Below, one piece after another: positions 19,931 through 32,720 of a DNA stretch of 64,000 nt (position 1 is the stretch's first letter; each line of letters opens with the position of its first letter). The notes under the pieces are model-generated. The model ran no database searches and was not told the origin of the DNA. It saw only the letters and a program-made list of their open reading frames with translations. This stretch comes from Symbiodinium natans (taxonomy: Eukaryota; Sar; Dinophyceae; Suessiales; Symbiodiniaceae): positions 1 through 64,000 of the forward strand of contig CAJNDS010000663.1 of assembly GCA_905221605.1 (NCBI GenBank), in the 5' to 3' direction. A program made the translations under genes and the position numbers.

Positions 19931-21117
19931 CGTCGCTGGGCTTATCAGGCCTCGGAGAGTTTTCACAATAAAGGGCCGCCAGACATTGCACCCCCGCAAA
20001 AGAAAACATGTCTTTTCTGAAAAAAAGCAACGCTCGACAAGCCCAACACAAGGCTGTGGGGGCGAATGCATCTCATGTGAGAACCGTTCTTTCATTTTAT
20101 TCGATTTTATTTCTTTATTTTCTGAACAAGAGTTCCGTTCATCTACCTTCTTCGTGGGGATGGTGGTGGGCTGAACTGCTGAAAGTCCTGAGACTCCTGG
20201 CCTTATTTGGATTTCGATGAGCCCAAAAGACACTGACGAGGGTTCCCAGAGATCCATTCTGGAGTCAACAAAAATGGGGCCAAAAATGAGTTTTGGAACC
20301 ATGCCAAAACGCATTGTTGGAGCTCGGTCGGTCCTTCGGGAGGCCCGACAATGAGCCGTGGGGCTTGTGGCCAGTTGCTGAGACGCGAATGTTGTGAGCA
20401 AAGCAAGATTGCACTTCAGCCCCAAACCTGCAATCCAATGTTTTTCTACGTACTCCAAGAGATCGGATCGTCATAGTCTTTAGCACTCTTTGCACCCTCA
20501 ATCCTACGCTGGCCCGATGCTAAGCGGGTGCAGACACATCATACGAAACCAGAAAGACTCCAAATTTCAGAAAGCAGATGAAAGCAGAAAACTAGAGTAA
20601 CTCCAAACCTTCAACACCGGAGGTCTGTGAGATGCACAAAAATCATCCAAGAACACATTTCGTGTTGGGTCTAGGGATTTGTATCTTGGGACTGAAGAGA
20701 AAAGCAAGACCCCAAAAGCTCCTACCATGCAAAGCCTTGAAGGGGTTCCTACTTGACTTGTACAATTCTGTAGAAGTACTCTCACATGCCTTTATACTCT
20801 TGGCACGTTGTGGCAAGACGTTACTGGAAAGCCCTCGTCTTGACTCGTCCTTCAGACCCACGGTTGCTCGACAATCTCATTGCACGCCGGTGTCGACTGT
20901 AACACAATACACACAAGGCACGAGAGCCCGTGGCACGCTGTGCTATGGACAACAATTGAATTTTGTCAGACATCTGCCATGTGCCGTCGAAACATGTGCT
21001 CTTTGGCCTGAACTTCTTCTGTAGGGTTTTGGGGGGTTGAGAGATCCTTCAAATTCATCTTTCATGACGGGGCGCCTGGCATCTTATGCTTGACATCATG
21101 CATCGTGGAATCTTTCT

Positions 21118-21213
21118 TCAAGGAAGGAAGAAAAAGAAAAAGGGATAGAAAGAAGGAAACGAAAGAAGGAAAAGAAAGAATAAAAGAACGAGAGAGAAAG
21201 AGAGAGAAGGAGA
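21118..21213 (+). repeat. Polypurine tract
   Basis: About 95 nt are nearly all A and G. Such mirror-like purine runs can form triplex DNA. On the minus strand, the strand of the channel gene, it is a pyrimidine tract. Confidence 0.8.
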
Positions 21214-21358
21214 TCTTCAATAAATCTACTTGTATCTCCTCTCATCGCATTGTGCCCCAAGGCTCAGGAAAGAGAGAGAGCGAGAGAGTCCCCCCAGAAG
21301 AGAAGGAGTCGAAAAACACCGACCATTAATCCCTCAAGTCTCATCCCTAGGCCCGCGT

Positions 21359-21403
21359 CGTGAGCTTGCGCGAGCTTGCGCGAGCTTGTGTGAGCTTGCG
21401 CGA
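21359..21403 (+). repeat. Short tandem repeat, GAGCTTGCGC unit
   Basis: Four imperfect copies of a 10-nt unit (one reads GAGCTTGTGT). No function is apparent. Confidence 0.7.
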
Positions 21404-21809
21404 AACGTGTCGAAACCGGAAGCGTCTTTGATGTCTCCTCCGGACCTCTGCTTACTCTTCTGTCTTGGGTGATTGAATGTCTTGAGTGTCTGTACTTCTT
21501 TTACCCTTCCTGACTTGTTTGTCGCTTTCTTAAGCGGCATCACGCTGAGCTTGCCCGCATCCCTTCAGGATCCAATTCTACAAACTCCTTCGCCGCACTT
21601 GTTCGCACACATGGCAAAAACAACGAATACGAATCATCGACACCACGTTACAAAGTCAGTTTTGCTGCATTTCCTTAGATTGGGGTTTCTGTCAGTGCAG
21701 CTTCCTGACCTCAGTTTCTGAAGCACACCAAGACCTACAGATGCGAGACACCCTGCTCTCCAGGAGGAACAGGAACATACTGCAACCAAGGGGCATCGAG
21801 TTCGAGTCT

Positions 21810-21942
21810 TTGCAGTTGGGGTCATTGAGCTGACACCGCAACTTTGCAACTGTCGCTTTCAATTCGTCAACCTCTGTGTTGTGCTGTTGGAGAAGACTGT
21901 TGCGGAGGGCTTCCAGCTGCGTGCTCAGCAACCGCTCGAAGC
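21810..21942 (-). CDS. Coiled-coil exon, probably the N-terminus of the channel gene
   Basis: After the acceptor CCTGTTAG on the minus strand the frame encodes LLSTQLEALRNSLLQQHNTE and a further heptad-like stretch ending near KLRCQL. Leu spacing fits a coiled coil. It lies upstream of the channel S1 exon on the same strand, and coiled-coil N-termini are a plausible feature of such channels. The link across 2 kb of intron is inferred. Confidence 0.4.
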
Positions 21943-21999
21943 CTAACAGGAATTTTAAAGCAGAAGAGGGAGAGAGATTACGTTTATTACATGCGTGAC

Positions 22000-24900
22000 A
22001 AGGCTTGAGGGATGTCATGGTGCCCGGCCTTTCGACGGTGAGGGCATTGCTTGATGCACGCTTCACCAGCTAGGCCAACGGTGCTGAGAAAATTGGGTAT
22101 GCGTACATCATGGCTGAAACATACGGTTCTGGCGTCAACTTCTCATACGAGGCGACTCTGATCTCCCAAGAGCTGGGGCCGCAATGTGACGGCAACAATT
22201 CAGCAACAAGCAACCACCCAAATTGGAAGAGGGGCACAAAGGCAACCAACATTAGTCAGAGCATCTTGGTTTCTGTCAGAAATGTGAGCGTCAGCTGGCA
22301 AGACTGCACATTGCCTGCATGTGACACCAGAGATACTCGAGAGATCTCGAGAGCGCAGGATCAAGCTGAAGCACCCTGCCGTTGCTCTAGGTGTCCTCTC
22401 CTCACTCTGAAGTAAGTCAGCCTTCCTCAGTCAGCGCACCAAGGCTTCACGCGCTGCATCAGGAGAAGAAGGACTCCTGGCAAAATCGAGCGTCCAGGCA
22501 CGGCAGTTCCTTGCTGCTCGATGCAAAACGGCCGTCAAGAGTCCTTGATCATTCGCTGGAACACCTCGTCTGACCTTTGTCCGGTAGCAAGAACAGACAT
22601 TCCTAGCACAGACATTCCCAGCATACTCCTTCATGCAGCCAGGAGGCAGCTTTGAAGCCCATGCCGGTGCCGGCGGGGAGATCTCCAGCCGGTAGGGAAT
22701 GCTTTAGGGATGCGCCTGCGCTTCCAACCCCAGCCTGCTGCATCGTCTCCTTAATCACTTTGATCTCGTCCTCTGTCAGCAGAGTGGCCTGGCTTTCGTG
22801 CCAGGGTCGCTCAGGTTGGGTGTTTGTATGTGTTTTTTCATTCCGGGAACATGCATAGCAACCAGCAACAGTATCACAAACGGAAGTCGCACAGTCGCAC
22901 GGACCCACAGTATCAAAGTCCTTTGCACCGTGTTTTCCCCGTCCCCTCAACGCAGGCTTCGGCACCTGCATCGGACGCATCTCGGCAGGTGGGGCTGGAA
23001 GAGCCTAAGTCCCCAGGCAGGCTTGTGGGATCTTCGAAACGAACGCAGCAAACACCTACTCTTGATACTCCCCGAATGTGGGCAACACATGTGCAACACT
23101 ATTGGGTAAGACTTAGAACGTGAAAGGGGTGCGTGAGAGCGTGTGAGTTGAGCGAGGAGGTCGAGGCGCTGCAGGGGCGGCACCCCGGGTCGCGTGGCTC
23201 TCAGCGCGGCCCGCTCAAATCTTGGGGCGGCTGCGGGGCTTGGAGGAGGGGGGCGCTGGGCGCGCTGTTCATGGCAAGGACGATTCAGTCTAATGCTCCC
23301 ATCAACCAAGCACAAGCCAACCTCATAATTTGTCCGTGGTCCGTTCGAGGAGAAAGTTTGCAGGAGACGTCTTTCCGACGTGAACTTCAACCACCGCGCG
23401 ATAGCCCACGGCTCGCACAACTGCAGAAGAGGGGGGAAAGCCAGAATCAATTCCATCCAATTCCATCCAGTTCCATCCTGTAGCGGTTTTGGTGCTCGGC
23501 ATGCCCGGTTATCGATGGCGTCGGTGCTCGGCGTTACCTAGCGGACCTAGCTCCGCCTTCCGTGGTGATCGTTGGGTACCCAAAAAGAGCCCCACATTTG
23601 TTGCCGAATCCCCTACGTGTGTCGTGGGTCCATTGTAAGGGGATCTGAATCAAAGTTTACGTACTTTGGCGATGTTGCAAACGACGCTCTCACCTCGGAA
23701 GCCGTGCGCTCCCTCGGGAAGGGCAGAAGTGTCGTCACTTTTGCGCCCATGCAATGCACTTAAAGGGTGGCCATATTGAAGTGCTGGCGTGGAGTGACCT
23801 TGACGTGCTCTCTTAGTGAGGTCTCTTGCAGTGTTTGGGTGTTTGGGGCCATCTCGACATATTCCGATCGTTGAGAATGCCCCAAGAGACTTCTGGGCTG
23901 TGGACCGGATTCGAAGAAGCAAAGTTGGCAAAGCTCTCGAGGACCTTAGCAGGTTCAGGAAAGGGTCTTGGTCGTCTAAATTTAAAGTTGCACACAGGTG
24001 TGCACTGCATGCACAGTGTGCCCTGAGAAGTATCACCTTCAGATACTTTACCAGCCCAACAAAAACACGAAGGCACTCGCTGGTATGTTTTGCATACGAT
24101 GGGCCCACCATGCTGAACAGGCTGAACATGGCTGAACAACCAACAACACACGGTTCCCACAAATCCCAAAGCGGGAACTGCGAATCTTGGATTCATCAGG
24201 CTGCGGCCTCATGGCTTTCCCCTTCTGAAGTGGGACCTGAGCGGGTCATCTCCAGGCACTCTTCCACTGTTGCGCGGTACTGTTGCGGCGTCACTCTTCT
24301 CCTGTTGATCTACTGACCCTACAAGTGGATTTGCTTTCCCTCGCATACTGCTCCGGATCAAGGAGCCATCTTGCCAGGCTTGTATGGGCGGTCTCTGAGC
24401 CTCTCAAACAGGGCCGGTCAAAACTGGGGTGCGACAGTGCCCTGTCAGAGCCTCGGCATCTCCGCTCTGCCAGCCGCCCCAATCATCTGCCACACACGAG
24501 TCCCAAAACGAGTCCCAAAACGAGTCCCAAAACCTCTACTCGAAGGGGCATTCCCGCCTTCTGCAGTCGCAGGACAACGTCCACTCTCTATGCCAGCCTG
24601 GACATCGAGCTGATACATGCGCTTGCAGGAAAGATGAGCTACCGGCATGTCAACAAGCACGATCCGCCTCTTCGTCATCGCTTCCTGTCAAGGCCCAAGT
24701 CAAGCTCAGTGCCACGAACCGCAAGAGGCAGGACAACACGCAGCGTCATGGAGCGTCCTCCTTCAGAGCCCAATGCGGCATAGCCGTGCTCGCCACCGCT
24801 GGCACACTCCTCGTCCTGGCCACGCTGCAGAAATTATTCCAAACACCGAATTGGCCGATCCCCCGCTGCCGTGTCAGCTTGTTCATGAAGGAGGCCGGTT

Positions 24901-25189
24901 GGTTGAAGCCTGAGCTCGGATGCAGAATTTCGCAGCTGAAGCGCCCATTCCAAGAAGCATACCAATGACCCTTGCTGGGTAATTCTTGTGCGCTTGAAAT
25001 GTCACATCCCGACGCGTCATCGGGCAGGCAACGGCTGTGGCGCGACCGGCTCTGCGGCCAACGTTCTCTGATAATCTGCCTCTGGGACAGCCGGGACAAG
25101 AGCGCAAAAAAGGGGCACACTTAAGAGTACGAGGTCCTGGCACCGGGAGAAGGCGCCAAGCTGTACACACAAGATGTCTGCAGTCTGCG
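22000..25189. other. Region of exon-like scraps without a gene model
   Basis: On the minus strand about 22800-22690 reads TLLTEDEIKVIKETMQQAG, and about 23750-23665 reads KSDDTSALPEGAHGFRG; both look coding but have no recognised family. 24497-24533 holds three tandem copies of GAGTCCCAAAAC. Nothing else was supported. Confidence 0.25.
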
Positions 25190-25365
25190 GCCTCCATCAG
25201 CTCGAGGCTGCGTAGGAGCCGCTCCGCCACCTTTAAGATGCTTTGCAAGGCTTTCCGCGTCTCGCACTCTTGCACTCGCACCTGGTCCGTGATATCCGGG
25301 AGCTTCTCGCCTAACAGCCCACCGCCGTCCCCCACAGGGGCCCCACATGGCCCCGCATCGATGGC
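25190..25365 (-). CDS. Single exon-like piece with a helical reading
   Basis: The minus strand reads EKLPDITDQVRVQECETRK and then a Leu-rich amphipathic stretch (LKVAERLLRSLELMEA). Charge and Leu spacing look coding. No ATG, domain or partner exon was established. Confidence 0.3.
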
Positions 25366-27210
25366 GACCAGAGCTACAGCTACGCAAAGAAGAAGCAAAG
25401 GAAGAAGCAAAAGGAAGAAGCAAAAGCAAAGGCCATCTGCACCAAGCCACAGTCAGCCGGCGGATCGCCCGCCATGGCGCCAGAGCTGCTGTGAATAGCA
25501 CTCAAGTTCTGGTGTGATCCCTGCTGCGCGGTTTGGTAAGGGCTGAAGGTACGAAGAAGGCTAGTAAGTACGTGGAAACTTGCACCTTGGACCATCTTGG
25601 ACTTGTCAGACTCTGCCAAAGCAAATGAAGATTTGGGGGAAGTACTCTCACAAGTTCGTGACTTGCACATCAATGACTTTAAGAGGTTTGGCGTGCCGTC
25701 AACCTGCCGCTCATTAGCACGAACATGTTTCACCAGTCAGCGACTCTCCTTCTCCTACTCTCCATTTTCACCACCTGGGTTTTGTTTAACAGGGTTTCAA
25801 CAGGGCGGTATTTGTGTGCGGCTCTGTGTGGTTTGGGGACCTGAGGGAGGAGGCTCGGGCCTAGCCAAGCCGTCAACAAAACTCTGGCGACCCCCTTTTG
25901 AAAGCCAACCCTGGTCACAGGTTTGAGGCTTGGTTCCGGCAAGTTTCTGTTGCAGTCGTCTGCTTTCCTCTGTTTGGGTGCTTCCTTTCCCCTGCTTCGT
26001 GGTTTACTCTGGGCGGCGAAGATGTGACCGCTCCCTGCGTCAGGGTTTAACACTTGGAGAGCCACAACCACGTGCAAAAGCCAGCTGTGTGTGACCCTTT
26101 GAACATGTCGGCGACGCACTGAGGTGTGACTCTATGTACATGGCTATAAGACAACCTGTGCGATCACATCCCTTGAGGATCGAGCGAAGGCACATGAGAG
26201 AGCAAACTTGGCGAACTCATGCCGTCCAGTTCATGATGCGGAAATCACAGGGCCACACCCAAGAGGTGGTCCTGGCCGGGTCTCAAACTCTCCCTCAGAT
26301 AAATCCGAACTCGAACCCAGGGAAACCTGAAATGCCGACCAACTGCGGAACGCCCCCGACGCATCAGCAACCTTCTTGAACCATAAACCAAGTGCGAGAA
26401 ATCGATTCAATTCCTAAAGAAAAGCCATGTCATATTCCAATCCGTTACACACTCGGACACTAGACCCTACAGCCCTACAGAACATAATAACTGGAGCCAA
26501 AACAACAAACTTGGATAACAACTTTCAACCTACACCTGAACCCTCAGCCCCAAAGCCCTCAATCCTTGGCAGGCTGGCATGGTGTCCGCAGTACGTCAAG
26601 AAACAAGCTAAAGAAAGCATGTCACTGTGTCCAGTTGTGCAGAATGCTGGCCTGTTGATCTCCAGGCAGAACACCTGCGACAGCAGGTAACCCAAAAAAT
26701 GTGCCTACTCGCAACGCCGAAGTCAGCATGCTACACTGCTGCATATCAGCTCCCTATGTCTACTGTCCACAGTAGCGCTGAGCAGCTTCTCTTTTCAGGG
26801 ATCGGGCCTGGATGGTGTCAGGATTCTGGCAAAGTGTGGGAGAGACTCCGATGCCGCACCTGACCATGACAGGTGTGTGTGTACCACGAAACATGGCTTG
26901 GAGTGTTTTCCAAACTTTTCCCAAGCCACGGGCTCAGTCACAGGGAAATCTGGAACATCGACACGATCGCAGCAATCCTTCCAAAGCTCTCGGCACGCTT
27001 TTCTGACCAAGAGGTGCATGCGCCCCCCATGAGGCTTCGCAGGCTTCCAAGCTCAAGTTGTCCTGGTAGTTTGAGCCACAGGACAGTGGGTCTGCAAAGA
27101 GGTGTGTGTGCTTGACGAAGCTCGGGCAGCTCCTGGCAAGGCCCGGGACTGACGGCATGTGACAAAAGGATCCCCACAGAGCACAACGCAGAACCCGGGT
27201 AGAACATCAT
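25366..27210. other. No supported gene
   Basis: 25380-25430 is an AAGAAGCAAAGG-type purine repeat. A plus-strand frame at 27218-27400 (reading LIEVLALVEDGSIVLKVAYA) may be an exon but stands alone. Confidence 0.25.
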
Positions 27211-27644
27211 CTGCAAGATGCTGGAACGAGACTCAATCAGCTGCGAACCTTTGATCGAAGTTCTGGCCCTGGTGGAGGATGGTTCCATTGTGCTGAAAGT
27301 GGCGTATGCTTGCCCTGGGGAATGTTCGGCGATCTCACCACAGAAGATTCTTCAAGAACTTCAAGATGCTTTAAGGCTGTGTGCCGGGCCCACCCCACAC
27401 GCGCTCCAGCTCCGTGAGCCACCAGCTACGGGGGCGCGGATCCACCTCTCACAATAGAAAAACATGGATTTGAGAACGTGGCCGCTCATTTTTGTTGTCT
27501 CTCTCTTCAGCTCACCCCTAGGTCAACTTCAGCACGCAGTTGGGCATTCCTGTGGAATTGACGTTGCTATACCCTGAGTTTCGGGTTGCCTGCCAACTGC
27601 CACACCTGGACTACTTGCTTTCTTGTGGACTCCAGAACGGTCCC

Positions 27645-27686
27645 CCTCTCTCTCTCTCTCTCTCTCTCGCTCTCGCTCTCGCTGCA
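27645..27686 (+). repeat. CT microsatellite
   Basis: A run of about a dozen CT units is followed by CTCGCTCTCG, ending in CTGCAG. Confidence 0.85.
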
Positions 27687-27708
27687 GGAATTGTAGGAAT
27701 CCAGGAAA

Positions 27709-29910
27709 TCAAGCTGGGCGGAGCAGCATCAGAGCTGCCTTGAAAACGTTGGCATCAGTCTTGAGGTAAAACGCGAAGTTGTACGGAATGACAGTGCCAT
27801 TCGCCTCACGAAAGTCGAAGCTGCCCCTTGCACACGTGCTCCAGTCGGGACGGTCCTCCAAGACTTTCGTAATGTGCTCCCGCAAGGTCCCAATCTGCCA
27901 GCAAAAACTGATATGCTGACCGTCTGAGGAGAGCAATCTCAGACTCTGGCATATGGGGTGTAAGCAGGGGTCATTGACACCAGCGTGAAGAAGTCAAGCC
28001 TCATGCCCAGGATGCAACATCTTGATGATTCTTGATGTCAGTGCAGCCCCTTCTCAGCTCTCAGCGCAGGTGTCTTGCGCTGTGGAACCTGCATGCGAGC
28101 AAGCTGCTGCCGCACGATAGACAAGCAGCAGGAAAAACTTCGCGTGAGTGTGCTGAGGTCAGTTCCGGATTGTGGAAGGTTTCAGACAATGGCGGTTGGC
28201 CTTTCAAGAAGAAGAGCGCCTCCACACAAAGAGTTTTCGGCGGCTTCAACAGTGGAGCAACCACCCTCTCAAGGCCTACCTTGTGCCTGATAGCTTCAAT
28301 GCTACACAAGCTTGCATGAGGTCGAACATATGCAGGTTGATTGCTTTGACTTAGTAGTGCAGCGCCTTTGTTGCCGAGATATCCTGCAAGCGATAAAGCC
28401 GTGCCTTAGAGCGCGAACGAGCCATAAGAGCTGATCACAGAGAGGCCGTATAATTGAACACCCCTTGCTGCATTGCTCAGACTGCTGAGACTGCTGAGAC
28501 CATCACCACGTAGTCATAATATGCCACGCCTCTGATTATCGCCTCGACCACAAGCGAAAGTTTAACGTGATGAATCCGCGGCATGCGATCTTCCTGAAGG
28601 GTCACTGCGCCTGCTGAGGTTTCACCGACCGAGCTAAGTAGTGTCCCGTGTTGTACATCAAGGACCTGCAGCCGTTTCGTGGATGAAACACTTCATCCAA
28701 GTTCATGCGTAGCCCTGAGCTCATGGCTCCCAGCCCATAGCAGTGCCAATGCCCGGGATCCCGATCTGCGGGGATGCCGAACATGTAGAAACACGGAAAA
28801 CAGGATTCATGGCTTTAAGGCGCGCACAAATGCATATGGATGCCCAAACTGCTCCTGAGACCTGGGCTTCCACATTCAGCTTCTGTCATGTGCGAAGCGT
28901 CGGGAAGCATCGCGAAGTGCAGGGAGGGCACTGCCATGACTGCCATGGACTGCTATGACCTGCTGAATTCTGAACCGAGCCACGCTGTCTGCTGCAGGTC
29001 CGAAGTGTTCGAGCGGTAGCGAATCTGCGAGCGCGATATCAGCATCAGTGTGATGCACTCAGAGGGCCTACTACTCAGGGCCTATAGGGGATTTGTGGAC
29101 GTTGCACATCAGTAGAGACCAGACAATGTGATTGTGTGAGGAGCATCAGCCTGCTCGGCGAAAGTGTTCGCCCACTGCCTGCGCTCGCTCGAATCTCTCT
29201 CATGTCGCGACGCGTCAAGAACAGCATCCTGCTGCTTTTGAGCCCCATGCCCAAAGTGGTATGCTCCACAAAACTCCATCGTCTGAACGAGCCTGGCACC
29301 ATCTGAAAGATAGTTGCATGACAGGGAGGCTTAAGAAGAGAGTGAGAAGCGAGCGTTCTCGGTGCTTGCCATTCCCACGCAATTGTAGATGCCACCACGA
29401 CCTTGTCCGAGCATGTCACGAGCTTACGGGTCACCACATGCACAGTACACAGTTGGAGACTGATGCTTGGGACATGACTCCAACTGTCCTTACCCTACAC
29501 TGCACTGGACGTCAATGTAGAGCGACACACAAGTCACCCTAGTGTCTCGCAGTTCCATACTCTGTGAAGGCTAAACTCCAAAGGCAGCGTAGCGAATTAC
29601 AGCAAATCTTTGAGTAGAGCCATATTCTTTCACGCGAGCAGAGCAATATTCTTTCACCCTGGGCGCCAAATTTGCAACCTGCGTCTACTTCGGTCACTCG
29701 TTCCCCTGCCGGATATGCACCGCCAATGAGACTGCAATTGCACCGTCAATTGAGAAAGGCTGAGATAGGGATTGCGGTGAAATACCTTCAGGTTGAACGG
29801 GGAGAGGATCAGTCTTGGAGCACTCGGACACCTGGACAATCCAATTCCTCTCAGGTGCCCCACGAAGAAGCTGGCATTGTACTGTCGAATCTGCTCCGCC
29901 ATCATCAGTG
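27709..29910 (-). CDS. Unknown multi-exon gene, terminal exon with stop
   Basis: Minus-strand exon-like stretches: 27892-27709 after the acceptor TTTGCTGGCAG (ITKVLEDRPDWSTCARGSFD, then FYLKTDANVFKAALMLLRPA and a TGA stop); about 28735-28605 (GLGAMSSGLRMNLDEVFHPR); about 29302-29140 after TATCTTTCAG (ARLVQTMEFCGAYHFGHGAQ and an acidic, Gln-rich stretch); about 29905-29825 (ALMMAEQIRQYNASFFVGHL). Codon choice and residue mix look like real protein. I do not recognise the family. Phases between exons were not verified, so these may belong to more than one gene. Confidence 0.35.
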
Positions 29911-32700
29911 CCTTGCACCATGATTCTATGATTCTCTCTGGCTCACATGCAGCACATAAAGGCCAGATCGAACCAAAACTAAGCAGACAATGTCCATGTC
30001 GTCAGAGTCATAAGGCCTCTGTGCGATTGCGATGAGTGTCATAGGTCCTGCTATGCAGAATTGGAAGACAACGGCTGATCAGACAGTGCTTTGGCCGCTA
30101 TCCTGAGCCACTGTAGCGAAAAGTCCAGACGCCGAAAGATGGCAAGCACTAGCCCTGTCTCATCACGACGCCTGGGTGAGCTGCACAACAAACCGACTGA
30201 CTTGCCAACAGTGTGCTTTCAGCGTGTTGGGCCTGTAAATCACCCGACGGTTGACCTTGCAACTCTCTCATGGGAAAGGAACAAAGACACTTTGTTGAGC
30301 AGCCTCGATGTGCGCATAGTCAGGCGCATTCCTTATAGCAGAGATGCGGGCCAATCTACTCATGAGCTGAGTATCGGCTGAGCGTCGGCTTCCGTTTCTA
30401 AGGTTGGGTCATCCCCATGCCTCGCACCATTAGGTTCACCTTGTCCTGCGCAGCGCTGACAAGTGTGTACCTGCGTCCAAGCTGAGAGGCTCTGGGGTGT
30501 GTTTGTGTGTGTATGTTTCCTTCAGGCAAGTCAGCTCTGAGCATGCTGTCTAGCAAGAATGGGGGCACGCTGTCTGGATAGGGCTCCAGGCACTGCAGCC
30601 GACACCAACCGGCCCAGGACCTGCCAAGCCTTTAGCGCAGAACTTCCACCATCTCTCGGATCTCTCTCACCGCTCTCTTTCACCGCTCTCACCTCCCAAA
30701 TTCCCACCAGACATCAGAGACAAGAAAGGCAAGGCACAATCGAAAATGACCCCATCCAAGTCCCAAGCCAGTGATAAAGTAAGGCTTTCACAGCTCGATA
30801 AGGCACAGGCTTTCTGGCCGGCCACAGGCTCGAATCCGGAACTGAGCCTCGGCGCCATGTAAGGGAGAGGCAAGATTCAAACTTCCAAAACCTGAAGCGC
30901 CAAACGAAATTGTCTCTCTGCAAAGATTTGGACCGCAGTTTGCTCAGCAGACTCACGGCAAATGCGTTTCGATGTGCTTCGTAAGTGGCCAGCGGCATGC
31001 GCCGTCTCAACCTGAACTTGAAGTGTGTAGGCCCGGCCTGACAACTCGAGTAGCTCGAGGCGGTGCGTAATTCGATGGCCAGAAATGAAGGCGGCTACTT
31101 GGGCCTACTCCCACGTACTCTGTGCTCCACGGCTCCCACTCGCCATCACCGGGCCAAGTTTCCACCTTGAATCTGCAGAACATCTTGTTGAAACTTGAGT
31201 GCGAATGTAGTCTCATCTCATGTAGTCAATGTAGTCCACCTCCTGTGCATCGATGTCCGCTTCCCTGTACCTGCAGCTAAGTTGGAACCCCATGTGCCAA
31301 GTCAATAAGCTACCACGTTGGCTCTTCGGACTCCAGCTCGGTTGACAAATTCGGGCCTCAGAGACTCCATATCGGCAAATCGCATTGGAGGTCCTCTCGG
31401 CCGCCGAACCTGTCGAAAAGCCAAGAATCACATGCGCCCATCAAAACTCTTTCATGGAAGCTTGCTGCCTGCAGCTCGTAGCGATCGACAGAACACCATG
31501 GGTTCCACTGGCACAGGGACAGCGCACATGAAGAGGAGCATGGAAACGCCGATAAAGGTGAACGACATTATTGGCACAGGCTGAGAAGCCAGCAGCAGGT
31601 GTCCACGTCACCATGATGCTTCCCCTCAGAGATCTTCGTACTTGTGATGACACCGTGCTACCCAGTGCTACCTCACCGCAAGCTTCAGGTTGAGCAGAAG
31701 CCCTGCATTTGCCTCAGCGCTCGGAGGGGGTCCCACGGCCTTGCGCGCCAATGAAATGAGTCAAAAGCATCAAGACCCACCAGCAGCGATGGCTAAATCT
31801 GCAATATGGTTTGCAACAAGGTTCCGGAGCATACAATCCGATAAACATACCTTGGAGTAGAGTTTCAGTACTGCAGGAGGCCCCCGCTGCATGAGGGGCC
31901 GCTGCCATGTCTCTTCTGCATTGTACCTGCGCAAACATCTTTGGCGCTTAGGGGGCGAGATGTTTGCAAGTCACATAAAACAGCATGAGAATGATTGATT
32001 CGCAGGCAAGCTTAACTGTGGCTTTGAGTTCGCGGCGAGACCGGGAAATAGGCTGCCCTCACCTTGGAAGTTACATGAAGTTTCGCAAGCTGCCTGAGAT
32101 GGAGCGAGCTCACCAGGTTCTCATGAGCTTTCCAAAAAGCTGTCGTCGAGCGGCAAAGATAAGGGTCCGGGCCAGAGGAAGAAGCAGAACCCAGCCCTTC
32201 ATTGCAGAGGCACACCTTTGCATCATCTCGATATGCTTCTGGCATCGTGAGGACTGGCACAACATGCACTCGGTGCAGACATACGAACTGCTCGCTATCG
32301 CTACATCTCACAAAGCAGGGCTAGTTTTCCACATGCAATCCCAAAACGGCAATGAAGCCTCTGCCTCTCTCATCCGGTCAGGACATGGCAGCAAGTCAAG
32401 TGTTCGCAATATGCTCAGTCGTGTGCACACATGCTCTGGCATCTACAGATGCTGACCTCTAAGGAGCGTGGTAAAAAGATCTCATCCAAATTCCAACTTG
32501 CAAGGTTTGCCGCTGCATAACAGGAGCCTTCTCTTCTTGCCGCTCATGTTCTGACTAATTTAGTAGCGGTCGTACAAATCGGGCTGGCAGCCGGCACCAT
32601 TGATTCTCTACCATGCTACTCTGCTGCGCAAACACACAATCGATGGACACCGTTAGCACAAGGCCAACGCAAACATCTGCAATCTAAGCCTCCAGTGTTG
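29911..32700. other. Exon-like scraps between the unknown gene and the RPE gene
   Basis: Minus strand about 31590-31480 reads IMSFTFIGVSMLLFMCAVPV, a possible membrane segment. Minus about 31170-31090 reads FKVETWPGDGEWEPWSTEYV. No gene model could be built. Confidence 0.25.
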
Positions 32701-32720
32701 CAACTCGGTCATGAAAGGCG

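Larger units (their letters stand above)
19931..21809. other. Probable intron or intergenic DNA
   Basis: No exon was recognised. 21118-21213 is an almost pure purine tract on the plus strand (AAGGAAGGAAGAAAAAGAAA and similar). 21361-21403 has four tandem copies of a GAGCTTGCGC-like unit. Confidence 0.4.

Noticed and set aside
24883-25410. Signal-peptide-like Leu-rich start at about 25410
   Set aside because: The first codon is TTG, not ATG, and the Leu run is the complement of an AAGAAGCAAAGG repeat; only the helical stretch after it is kept as exon-like.
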